Shown here one piece after another: positions 1 to 5,689 of a DNA stretch of 7,657 nucleotides. The DNA is taken from contig DMLA01000168.1 of NCBI GenBank assembly GCA_003453555.1, forward strand, positions 1 through 7,657, read 5' to 3'. Positions within the stretch are counted from its first letter, which is position 1, and each line of letters starts with the position of its first letter. The notes under the pieces are model-generated. The model saw nothing but the letters and a program-made list of their open reading frames with translations. It did no database searches and was not told the origin of the DNA. Origin of the DNA: Chloroflexota bacterium. GTDB taxonomy: Bacteria > Chloroflexota > Anaerolineae > UBA7937. Both the position numbers and the translations under genes were made by a program.

Positions 1-195
1 GAGAAGCCCCCCTCCTATGAGGAGTATCAGGGAGGAGATAAAGAGCATGGCGTAGGCGTAGAAGCGAGGGAGGAAGCGCCTCTGTAAGCCCTCTGGCTCC
101 CTCTCACTCCTGAAGTAGACAACCGCTGCCACCACGAAGGAGGCGAAACTGAGAAGGATGACCAAAGGGAAAAGAATTGATTCACCTACAATCAT
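1..195 (-). CDS. Small integral membrane protein, C-terminus outside window
   Basis: The frame is open from an ATG at 195-193 to the window edge, giving 65 visible residues. An AAGGAG ribosome binding site (202-207) lies 6 bases upstream, in the 14-base gap after the HAAS gene, so the start is well supported and the two genes look co-transcribed. The visible part has two hydrophobic segments, about residues 5-26 and 47-65, separated by a charged stretch (RSEREPEG, then a basic RRFLPR). I do not recognise the family. Small multi-pass membrane proteins, for example DUF5671-like ones, often sit beside PadR/HAAS pairs, but this fragment is too short to assign. It is probably the third gene of the padR operon. 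Confidence 0.6.
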   Translation of the reverse strand, partial: MIVGESILFPLVILLSFASFVVAAVVYFRSEREPEGLQRRFLPRFYAYAMLFISSLILLIGGGLL

Positions 196-209
196 CTTGT
201 TCTCCTTTC

Positions 210-668
210 CTACATTTGAGCGATGGCTATAAGGCTGAAGAAAGCCCAAGCCGCATATCCATATCGCCAGCGGCGCATAGTGAGGCCCGGGATGAGCAAG
301 GCCAGAAGCACCAGAGAGATGGTGATAACCGGGGTGGGATTGCCCTGCCAACTGCCGATGCCTTTCAGAAGGGGCAGGAATATCCATTTGAAGATCATGG
401 TCAAGGCCACGGGCAGAAGGGCGGAGAGGACGGCCTGATTGGCCGACTCGACATACACCTGGCGCATCATCTGGGCCACTTTTCCCGCCTCGCCGAAACG
501 GGCGATAGCCAAGGCCATGCTCTCCTCCGAACTGTACCCTTTCTGGTGAAAATCCGCTGCCGACTCCACCAGGTGGGAGCGGATCTCCTGTAGGATTTCC
601 TCCTTGTTTGGCGTGTCAAGATGGAGTTGGCGGGCCAAATCGCCGAGGTACTCTTCTAGAGATGGCAT
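210..668 (-). CDS. HAAS-domain (DUF1700-like) membrane protein
   Basis: A 152-residue protein whose N-terminal half is a charged, helical HAAS/permease-prefix-type region. It contains IRSHLVESAADF (residues 29-40) and a segment around 45-66 with YSSEESMALAIARFG, the usual "A...RFG" pattern of these domains. The C-terminal half has three predicted membrane segments at about 78-101, 113-130 and 137-150. HAAS proteins are typically encoded right after a PadR repressor and are thought to act in envelope signalling; no enzymatic role is visible. The frame stays open upstream to 842, but the ATG at 668 is chosen. It has GGAGG 6 bases upstream, gives an intact domain start (MPSLEEYL), and leaves a 20-base gap after padR instead of a long overlap. 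Confidence 0.8.
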   Translation of the reverse strand: MPSLEEYLGDLARQLHLDTPNKEEILQEIRSHLVESAADFHQKGYSSEESMALAIARFGEAGKVAQMMRQVYVESANQAVLSALLPVALTMIFKWIFLPLLKGIGSWQGNPTPVITISLVLLALLIPGLTMRRWRYGYAAWAFFSLIAIAQM

Positions 669-688
669 CTTTGCCTCCGGATCTTGTC

Positions 689-1027
689 TCAAGTCGAGGC
701 CGGCTCTGTCTCCTGCCCTAGTATCTTGAGCAACCGCTGGGAGAAGGTCGTCCATTCCGCAGCGGACTTCTCCAGCACCTTTCTCCCCTCTGGAGTGATG
801 GAGTAATATTTCCTTGACGGCCCCTTCTCCACCACCTGCCATTCCCCTCTCACCAGACCTTCTTTCTCTATGCGGTGAAGGAGAGGGTAAAGGGTTCCCT
901 CCTTGAAGTCAAAGTAACCCTCGCTCCGGCGCTCTAACTCCTTGGCTATCTGGTAGCCATACATCGGCTCCTCGGCCAGGAGGCTGAGAACGAGGACTTG
1001 GGTACTGCCCCCTCTTAGATCGGTCAT
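689..1027 (-). CDS. PadR-family transcriptional repressor
   Basis: A 112-residue winged-helix regulator. Family signatures are MYGYQIAKEL (residues 22-31), the recognition helix region EGTLYPLLHRIEKEG (43-57), and the wing GPSRKYYSITPEGR (69-82). The C-terminal helix (about 83-103) would be the dimerisation helix of the short, subfamily-2 type. PadR proteins bind dyads in their own and neighbouring promoters and release in response to small molecules or stress; the ligand cannot be read from the sequence. It is the first gene of a leftward operon with the HAAS and membrane genes. The leader has only a weak AGGT-type ribosome site about 8 bases before the ATG, and the transcript starts only about 27 bases upstream. 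A dyad over the start region suggests autoregulation. Family assignment is firm; the regulon is inferred. Confidence 0.93.
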   Translation of the reverse strand: MTDLRGGSTQVLVLSLLAEEPMYGYQIAKELERRSEGYFDFKEGTLYPLLHRIEKEGLVRGEWQVVEKGPSRKYYSITPEGRKVLEKSAAEWTTFSQRLLKILGQETEPAST

Positions 1028-1043
1028 CAGTCTATACCTAGAT

Positions 1044-1061
1044 TATCTATATACATAGATA
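1044..1061. promoter_or_regulatory. Dyad operator candidate for PadR
   Basis: A 7-bp perfect inverted repeat, TATCTAT and ATAGATA, with a 4-base centre, all A/T-rich. It abuts the -10 box of the padR promoter and covers the expected start point. Position and symmetry fit autorepression by PadR. The hexamer TATACC also occurs as a direct repeat at 1033-1038 and 1063-1068. Binding is inferred, not shown. Confidence 0.5.
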
Positions 1062-1088
1062 TTATACCACTTTTCCGGGATCTGTCAA
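1061..1088 (-). promoter_or_regulatory. padR operon promoter (TTGACA-N16-TATAAT)
   Basis: Read on the minus strand, the -35 box is TTGACA (1083-1088), the spacer is 16 bases and the -10 box is TATAAT (1061-1066). Both boxes match the sigma-70 consensus perfectly. Transcription would start near 1054, giving a leader of about 27 bases before the padR ATG. A fully consensus promoter in front of a repressor gene makes sense if it is normally held off by a bound repressor. Confidence 0.85.
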
Positions 1089-1091
1089 GGG

Positions 1092-1120
1092 TTGCTGGGA
1101 TGGAGGAACGGTGTTATACT
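1092..1120 (+). promoter_or_regulatory. Promoter of the glycosyltransferase operon
   Basis: TTGCTG (1092-1097), a 17-base spacer and TATACT (1115-1120) on the plus strand. The expected start is near 1127, about 29 bases before the ATG at 1156. Its -35 box is separated by only 3 bases from the -35 box of the divergent padR promoter, so the two polymerases would compete for the same stretch. Confidence 0.6.
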
Positions 1121-1155
1121 CTCCTTCAACAACGAGGTCTCAAGAAGGTAACTCT

Positions 1156-2646
1156 ATGATCATCATCGGCATCCTCTATCTCCTTTGTGCGGTCTTTCTG
1201 GCCCTTTATGGCTTCAACACCTTCGTCCTCATCTTCCTGTATCTTCGTCACCGTAACGAGGCCCTGCCTCTTCCTCCTCTTGACGAGTGGCCTCAGGTGA
1301 CGGTGCAGTTGCCCGTCTTCAACGAGGTCTATGTGGTAAGCCGGCTGATAGACGCCGTGGCTCATCTCACCTATCCCCGCGAGAGGCTTCAGATCCAGGT
1401 TCTCGACGACTCCACCGATGAGACGACAAATCTGGCCCGAAGAAAAGTGCAACAGTACCGGGGCCAAGGGGTAGATATCGAACTCATCCATCGTCATGAG
1501 CGGGTGGATTTCAAGGCCGGCGCTCTGAGAGAGGGGCTCAAAAGCGCCAAGGGAAGGTTCATCGTTCTCTTCGATGCCGATTTTGTGCCTCCGTCCGACT
1601 TCCTCCTGAATACTATCCCCTATTTTTCGGCTCGACCCCGCTTAGGGTTCATTCAGACCCGGTGGGGGCATATAAACGGTTCTTACTCCTCTTTGACCCA
1701 GGCTCAAGCCATCGCCTTGGATGGCCACTTCGTGGTGGAACAGACGGCCCGTCAACGCTCCGGTCTCTTCATGAACTTCAACGGCACCGCCGGGGTATGG
1801 AGACGGAGGTGCATCGAGGAGGCTGGTGGTTGGCAGGGAGACACCCTCTCCGAGGATATGGACCTAAGTTATAGGGCCCAACTTAAGGGCTGGGAGTGTC
1901 TATACCTCCCCCATGTCGTGGCCCCGGCGGAGATCCCGCCCCAGATCCACGCTTTCAAGCAACAGCAATACCGGTGGGCCAAGGGCTCCATCCAATGTGC
2001 CCTCAAACTGGGCCCCACTCTTTTGACCGCCCCGGTGCCCCTCTTCAAGCGGCTGCAGGGGCTTATCCATCTCACCAACTACCTGGTCCACCCTCTGATG
2101 ACTTTGCTTCTCCTCCTCTCCTTGCCCCTTCTCCTTTTAGGCCGTCCCTTTAACCTACATCTCACCTTCATCAGCCTGGCTAGCCTGGGCCCTCCGGCTC
2201 TCTACCTCATCGCGCAAAGGGCCCTATATCCCGACTGGCGGCGGCGGTTCTCGCGGTTCCCCCTCCTCGCCCTTGTGGGGGCGGGGATCGCCCTGAACAA
2301 CACGAAGGCGATCTGGGAGGCGGTTATAGGGAAGGGGGGCGACTTCGGGCGCACGCCCAAGTTCCGAGTGGAGGAAAGGGGAGACCGCTGGAAGGGGAAG
2401 CGGTATACTTTGCCCTTGAACGGTGTGACCCTGGGGGAGGCGCTTCTCACTTTATATGCCCTGGCGGCGGTGGTCGTTGCCGGGCAACAGGGTAGTTACT
2501 ATGCTATCCCCTTCCTCCTCCTTTACGCGCTGGGCTTCGGATACGTAGCCTTTTTGACCATCTTGCATTCACGACCTAGGGTGAAGGAGAGGAAGCATAA
2601 GCCTGCCTTCAAGCCCCCCTCCCTTCCCGAAGCCCTCTCGGAGTAG
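1156..2646 (+). CDS. Membrane family 2 glycosyltransferase (cellulose/mannan-synthase-like)
   Basis: A 496-residue membrane enzyme expected to transfer sugars from a nucleotide-sugar on the cytoplasmic face, probably processively, into a beta-linked exopolysaccharide or glucomannan-like glycan. One N-terminal membrane helix (about 3-29) is followed by a GT-A domain. Its motifs are DDSTDET (84-90), DAD (140-142), QTRW (167-170), FNGTAG (208-213), the catalytic-base region SEDMD (232-236), and QQYRW (270-274), the Q-x-x-R-W motif typical of processive synthases. RTPKF (399-403) is a feature I associate with CslA/C-like enzymes. At least four hydrophobic segments follow (about 308-329, 368-386, 426-442, 449-470), then a basic tail. 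The ATG at 1156 has AAGAAGG 7 bases upstream; the frame could open at GTG 1111, but that codon lies in the promoter -10 region. No PilZ domain is present, so c-di-GMP control is not indicated. The sugar and product are unknown. Confidence 0.88.
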   Translation: MIIIGILYLLCAVFLALYGFNTFVLIFLYLRHRNEALPLPPLDEWPQVTVQLPVFNEVYVVSRLIDAVAHLTYPRERLQIQVLDDSTDETTNLARRKVQQYRGQGVDIELIHRHERVDFKAGALREGLKSAKGRFIVLFDADFVPPSDFLLNTIPYFSARPRLGFIQTRWGHINGSYSSLTQAQAIALDGHFVVEQTARQRSGLFMNFNGTAGVWRRRCIEEAGGWQGDTLSEDMDLSYRAQLKGWECLYLPHVVAPAEIPPQIHAFKQQQYRWAKGSIQCALKLGPTLLTAPVPLFKRLQGLIHLTNYLVHPLMTLLLLLSLPLLLLGRPFNLHLTFISLASLGPPALYLIAQRALYPDWRRRFSRFPLLALVGAGIALNNTKAIWEAVIGKGGDFGRTPKFRVEERGDRWKGKRYTLPLNGVTLGEALLTLYALAAVVVAGQQGSYYAIPFLLLYALGFGYVAFLTILHSRPRVKERKHKPAFKPPSLPEALSE

Positions 2647-2694
2647 GTATTTACGCCTATGCCTTAGGGTTTGCCGTTATGAAGGAGGCGTAGA

Positions 2695-3264
2695 ATGAAA
2701 GCCGATAGACCTCGTATCCCACCAGGGCAGGTGGTGACCAGTAGATTTCCGGTCCTCCATGTCGGGCCCATCCCCCCTTTCAACCCCCAGAAGTGGGATT
2801 TTCGCATCTTCGGTTTGGTGGAGAGAGAGGTGGTCTTCTCCTACCAGGAGTTCATGAGCCTGCCGAAAGTGGAGATAGCATCCGATTTCCATTGCGTCAC
2901 CCGTTGGAGCAGGCTAGGCAACGTCTGGAAGGGGGTAAGTTTCCAGGAACTGATGAAGCATATAAAGCCCAGGCCCGAGGCTAGGTATGTCATGGTTCAC
3001 TGTGATGGCGGCTATACCACTAACCTGCCTCTCCAAGCCCTCCTGGACGACGATGTGCTCTTCGCCTACCGGCATGCTGGCCAGAATCTGACCCCCGAAC
3101 ATGGCTGGCCCCTCCGGCTAGTGGTGCCCAAGAGATACGCCTGGAAGAGCGCCAAATGGGTGCGGGGGCTGGAGTTCATGGAAGACGACCGACCCGGCTA
3201 CTGGGAACAGCGGGGTTACCACAACGACGGCGATCCCTGGAAAGAGGAGAGATACGCAAACTAA
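2695..3264 (+). CDS. Sulfite-oxidase-fold molybdopterin oxidoreductase (YuiH-like)
   Basis: A 189-residue single-domain protein of the sulfite oxidase/MsrP molybdopterin fold. DFHCVTRWSR (residues 64-73) holds Cys67, the expected thiolate ligand of molybdenum. EHGWPLRLVVP (135-145) and KSAKWVRGLEF (151-161) are the conserved cofactor-pocket motifs of the family. There is no signal peptide, Tat motif, haem domain or C-terminal dimerisation domain, so it is a short cytoplasmic version like Bacillus YuiH, whose substrate is not established. GGAGG (2684-2688) lies 6 bases before the ATG. It follows the glycosyltransferase by 48 bases with no clear promoter between, so it is probably the second gene of that operon, though the two functions are not obviously related. 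It needs Mo-cofactor synthesis genes elsewhere. Confidence 0.9.
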   Translation: MKADRPRIPPGQVVTSRFPVLHVGPIPPFNPQKWDFRIFGLVEREVVFSYQEFMSLPKVEIASDFHCVTRWSRLGNVWKGVSFQELMKHIKPRPEARYVMVHCDGGYTTNLPLQALLDDDVLFAYRHAGQNLTPEHGWPLRLVVPKRYAWKSAKWVRGLEFMEDDRPGYWEQRGYHNDGDPWKEERYAN

Positions 3265-3274
3265 TAAGACTGCA

Positions 3275-3306
3275 AAAAGAGGCCAAACTACCAGTTGGCC
3301 TCTTTT
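3275..3306. terminator. Bidirectional intrinsic terminator
   Basis: A 12-bp perfect stem (3275-3286 with 3295-3306, AAAAGAGGCCAA and its complement) with an 8-base loop. On the plus strand it is followed by TTTTCTT. Read from the other strand it is followed by TTTTTGC. It sits 10 bases after the molybdoprotein stop and about 60 bases past the convergent selD stop, so it can end both transcripts. Confidence 0.9.
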
Positions 3307-3369
3307 CTTATTCACTCCTTCGGCGCCTCTTCATCCTCGGGGTAGATCACCTGGCCGCCATATCTGATC

Positions 3370-4413
3370 TTAGGCCACGACTTCGATTTTCTCGCCTTCT
3401 ATCACCTCCCCTATGACCCAGTGCTCCTCGCCTCGCTGGGTGAGGAGTTCTTGCAAGCGGGTTAAGCGGTCGGGAGGTAGGGCCATAAGCAGGCCCCCCG
3501 AGGTCTCGGGGCAGAAGAGGAGATCTATCATCTCCTCCGAGAGCCCCTCTGGAAGCACGGCCCTATCGTTTTCCAAGATATATTGGCGGTTGCGCACCAG
3601 CCCTCCGGGGACAAACCCCCGGGCTGCATAATCTAGGGCTCCGGGGAGGAGGGGAAGACTATTCAACGAAATCTTCAAGCCCACCTTACTCCGCTCGGCC
3701 ATCTCCCAGGCGTGACCCAGGAGGGCGAAGCCGGTTATGTCGGTACAGGCGTGAACTCCCACCTCCTGCATAGCCTGGGCGGCGGCTCGGTTCAGCCTGA
3801 GCATGCTCTTCACCGCTCCCTCTACATGCACTGGATCTGCCTCCTGGGCCCTCAGAGCGGTGGTGATCAACCCCACCCCCAAAGGCTTGGTGAGGATGAG
3901 AGTATCCCCCACCTGGGCCCCGGCTCTAGTGACTACGCTATCAGGGTGAACTATCCCCGTGACACAGAGGCCATACTTGGGCTCCTCATCGGTCAAGGTA
4001 TGCCCCCCAGCCACCACGCCACCAGCCTCGGCCACCTTCTCCGCCCCTCCCCGCAGGATCTCGTTTATGATCTCCATAGGCATGGTCGCGGGAAAGGCGG
4101 CTACATTGAGAGCCAGAAGCACCTCCCCGCCCATGGCGTAGACATCGCTCATGGCGTTGGCGGCGGCGATGGCTCCGTAATCGTAGGGGTCATCGACCAC
4201 CGGAGGGAAGAAGTCCACCGTCTGGATAATCGCCTGTTCCCGGGAGATGCGGTAGACGGCAGCATCGTCACCGCCCTCCAAACCGACGATGAGATCGGGG
4301 TGGATATATCCGCTTAAAGGTATGAGAATTTTCTCTAGGTCGCCCGGACCCATCTTGGCCGCTCAACCGGCGCAAGAGGCGAGAGCGGTTAACCTTATCT
4401 CCTCGCGAGTCAA
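3370..4413 (-). CDS. selD: Selenide, water dikinase SelD with selenocysteine (in-frame TGA) at residue 17
   Basis: SelD makes selenophosphate from selenide and ATP, the selenium donor for tRNA-Sec. An ordinary ORF begins at ATG 4353, but that lacks the catalytic N-terminus. Reading the same frame upstream gives TTG 4413, preceded by AGGAG at 7 bases, then TREEIRLTALASCAG, a TGA (4363-4365), and AAKMGPGDLEKIL. I align this gap-free with the E. coli SelD N-terminus recalled from memory: the TGA falls on catalytic residue 17 and Lys20 is kept. The total is 347 residues, as in E. coli. Other motifs are GGDDAAVY (47-54), TVDFFP (65-70), NAMSDVYAMGG (86-96), AGGHT (135-139), TKPLGVG (175-181), TDITGFALLGH (224-234) and CPETSGGLL (301-309). 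Sec at this position is known in several SelD proteins. The gene is single, convergent with the molybdoprotein gene, with its own promoter. A nonsense mutation is unlikely given conservation on both sides of the TGA. Confidence 0.93.
4336..4352 (-). promoter_or_regulatory. Candidate bacterial SECIS hairpin in selD
   Basis: In selD mRNA, starting 10 bases after the UGA, a 6-bp stem (UGGGUC with GACCUA, one G-U pair) closes a 5-base loop CGGGC. The loop guanines lie 18-20 bases after the UGA, in the window where bacterial SECIS elements place their apical G residues. The stem is short and lies in conserved coding sequence, so it may be partly coincidental. A longer SelB-bound fold was not computed. 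Confidence 0.55.
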
Positions 4414-4471
4414 CGCTTTTCTCCTATGCTGATTCTGTGCCTCAGGTCATAATTCTGACGCCACGGCGGAT

Positions 4472-4500
4472 ATTATAGCCCATCGAGGAAGATGAAGCAA
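4472..4500 (-). promoter_or_regulatory. selD promoter
   Basis: On the minus strand the -10 box is a perfect TATAAT (4472-4477), with a weak -35 TTGCTT (4495-4500) at a 17-base spacing. Transcription would begin near 4465, giving a leader of about 50 bases before the TTG start at 4413. The leader contains a trivial ATG-ACC-TGA frame (4450-4442), probably without meaning. No riboswitch was recognised. Confidence 0.6.
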
Positions 4501-4779
4501 AGCAGCAGTAGCGTCGGGCTTCAACGCGACGGGAGAATGCCATCCACTACCGCCTAAAGGCTCCATTCCTGGTTAGAAGAGGAATCGAGGCTTCAGCCGG
4601 TAAACTAAGGGCAGGTTTCCATACTTACCCCCTATCGCTTGTCCTGGATTTTAAATCCAGGACAAGCATCAGCAAGGGGTGAGATAAGAAAACCCCTCCC
4701 AACTTTTCCCAACGCCGAAGGGGTCTTCAGCCCTATGGGAGAACGTCACCGTGAAAGGCAACGTACACTTATCTTCCAC
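4501..4779. other. Gene-free structured segment between selD promoter and PKD pseudogene
   Basis: No convincing gene is found in this stretch on either strand. It contains successive short hairpins: GTCG/CGAC (4513-4516 with 4527-4530), GCC-TAAA-GGC (4552-4561), ATTCCT/AGGAAT (4565-4570 with 4580-4585), then the large palindrome at 4637-4667. The run around 4511-4561 recalls, from memory only, the 3' non-coding ends of IS200/IS605 tnpB-type elements, but no transposase is present. A minus-strand frame stays open after the pseudogene stop as far as a TGA at 4669-4671; its origin is unclear. Confidence 0.35.
4637..4667. repeat. 15-bp perfect inverted repeat (strong hairpin)
   Basis: GCTTGTCCTGGATTT (4637-4651) is followed, after one T, by its exact reverse complement (4653-4667). 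Flanking arms CTTACCCC (4624-4631) and GGGGTGAG (4676-4683) can pair as well, with one G-U pair, extending the structure to about 60 bases with an internal loop. No U-tract follows on either strand, so it is not a standard terminator. It may be a repeat-element end, a cruciform, or the core of a structured RNA. Confidence 0.7.
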
Positions 4780-5152
4780 TTATGGGATGATGGTCACCAC
4801 CACGTCATCGGTGGCTGCATCGCCTTCGCCATCGATGGCCCACAAGCGGATGATCCACTGCCCCAGATCCTCTTCCCTGGCTATCCAAGGGCTGGTCCAG
4901 ATCGGCTCCTGGTTCCCCCTACAGCATCTCTCCCCGCCGCTCCCCCGCCCTTCTGGGGTCCCTACGACCTACCAGTCGTAGTTGACTATCCCCCCCATCA
5001 GGGTCATAGGAGAGGGAGCCGTCGAGGAGTATCGGCTGGCCTACATGTATGGTCACATCGGGCCCAGCGTTGGCCACGGGAGGGACTTTGGTCGCCAGGC
5101 TGCAACTTGCGAGTAGGAGGGTAATCACTAAGAGATGCGAGTTCCTCATCAC
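4780..5152 (-). pseudogene. Broken PKD-domain lipoprotein
   Basis: The first frame starts at GTG 5152 (or the next codon, ATG 5149) and encodes a lipoprotein signal with a hydrophobic stretch and lipobox LASC (residues 14-17; Cys17 would be lipidated). It continues as a PKD-like start, NAGPDVTIHVGQPILLDGS, then SYDPDGG. At a run of seven G (4990-4996) the frame is lost. Reading with one G fewer restores IVNYDW, the expected PKD continuation, but this reaches a TAG (4969-4971) at once. Beyond it the same frame gives a classic PKD end, GQWIIRLWAIDGEGDAAT then DDVVVTIIP, before TAA (4780-4782). A repaired gene would encode about 123 residues: a small surface lipoprotein with one Ig-like PKD fold. 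The G-run could be a sequencing slip, but the TAG is a second lesion, so I call it a pseudogene. It lies 29 bases after the Fur-type gene. Confidence 0.75.
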
Positions 5153-5181
5153 ACCCTAGGGGCAATTAGGGTCAATTTTCT

Positions 5182-5625
5182 CTATTCCGTCAACCCCTCA
5201 ACGCACCTCTGACAATACCCTTTCAGATCGATATGGACTCCTGTGACCTGGAAATGGTGGTCTTGGGCTGTCTGGGCCTTGATGCGGTCGGTGAGAGGGC
5301 TCTCGAACTCGATGATCTCCCCACAACCCAGGCAGATGAGATGGTGATGTTCCGCCCCCCTCCCCTTGATCTCATAATGATGATGTTCCTCATCGAAATG
5401 CAACTCTTCGATGAGATCCAGCTCCTTAAGGAGGCTCAAGGTACGGTAGACCGTGGAGAGGCTGAGACGTGGCTCTCTTTTCTTGGCTAGAAGGTAGAGT
5501 TCATCGGCGTCCAGGTGTGCTCCATGCTCCTGCATAACCTCGAAAATGAGCAACCTCTGCGGGGTGACTCGCTTTCCCTGAGCACGAAGTAGCCTTCTAG
5601 CCTCCTTTAACCCCTCGGTTGACAT
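5182..5625 (-). CDS. Fur-family metalloregulator
   Basis: A 147-residue Fur/PerR/Zur-type repressor. The N-terminal winged helix contains VTPQRLLIFEVM (20-31), HLDADELY (37-44) and the recognition helix LSLSTVYRTLSLLKE (54-68). The dimerisation domain has HHHYE (81-85), HHHLICLGCG (93-102) and CQRC (138-141). CxxC pairs at 98/101 and 138/141 would form the structural zinc site. The regulatory-site acidic positions are Glu85 and Glu106 (in EIIEFE), as in Fur, where PerR has aspartates, so peroxide sensing is less likely; Fur and Zur cannot be separated by sequence alone. It has its own consensus promoter, lying partly in the end of etfA, and a dyad over the start site suggests autoregulation. 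A G-rich site (GGGGGA) precedes the ATG closely. The decayed lipoprotein gene follows and may once have been in its transcript. Confidence 0.92.
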   Translation of the reverse strand: MSTEGLKEARRLLRAQGKRVTPQRLLIFEVMQEHGAHLDADELYLLAKKREPRLSLSTVYRTLSLLKELDLIEELHFDEEHHHYEIKGRGAEHHHLICLGCGEIIEFESPLTDRIKAQTAQDHHFQVTGVHIDLKGYCQRCVEGLTE

Positions 5626-5639
5626 CTTCCCCCGGCTTT

Positions 5640-5656
5640 TTGCAACTCATTTGCAA
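5640..5656. promoter_or_regulatory. Candidate Fur-family operator
   Basis: A 17-bp dyad centred at 5648: TTGCAA on both sides, with 7 of 8 base pairs symmetric around one central base. It covers the predicted transcription start and early leader of the Fur-type gene. The 7-1-7-like geometry is typical of Fur-family boxes, but the sequence is not the classical GATAATGAT iron box. Confidence 0.5.
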
Positions 5657-5660
5657 TCAT

Positions 5661-5689
5661 ATATTACCATACGACTAGGGAGTTGTCAA
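5661..5689 (-). promoter_or_regulatory. Promoter of the Fur-family gene
   Basis: On the minus strand TTGACA (5684-5689), a 17-base spacer and TAATAT (5661-5666). Expected start near 5654, about 29 bases before the ATG. The -35 box lies within the last codons of etfA (stop at 5675-5677), so the regulator can be made independently of the etf operon. Confidence 0.8.

Noticed and set aside
669..842. Longer HAAS protein start at 842
   Set aside because: It would overlap padR in another frame, and the added residues are Gly/Arg/Ala-rich shadow sequence.
1111..1155. GTG 1111 as glycosyltransferase start
   Set aside because: It lies on the promoter -10 region and upstream of the expected transcript start; ATG 1156 has AAGAAGG in place.
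3712..4317. Plus-strand ORF of 201 codons
   Set aside because: It lies antisense within selD with no recognisable domain; it is a shadow of high G+C coding sequence.
3370..4353. selD starting at ATG 4353
   Set aside because: This start removes the catalytic residue and Lys20, lies inside conserved SelD sequence and has no good ribosome site. The upstream TTG with AGGAG restores the family N-terminus.
4363..4365. TGA in selD as an inactivating nonsense mutation
   Set aside because: It falls exactly on the residue where Sec is known in SelD, with conserved protein sequence on both sides and the rest of the gene intact.
4969..4971. TAG in the PKD gene as a recoded codon (pyrrolysine)
   Set aside because: It comes with a frameshift just upstream and no evidence of Pyl machinery; decay or sequence error is simpler.
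4639..5124. Plus-strand ORF of 161 codons
   Set aside because: It is low-complexity, Pro/Arg-rich and family-less, it begins inside the palindrome, and it is antisense to the recognisable PKD pseudogene.
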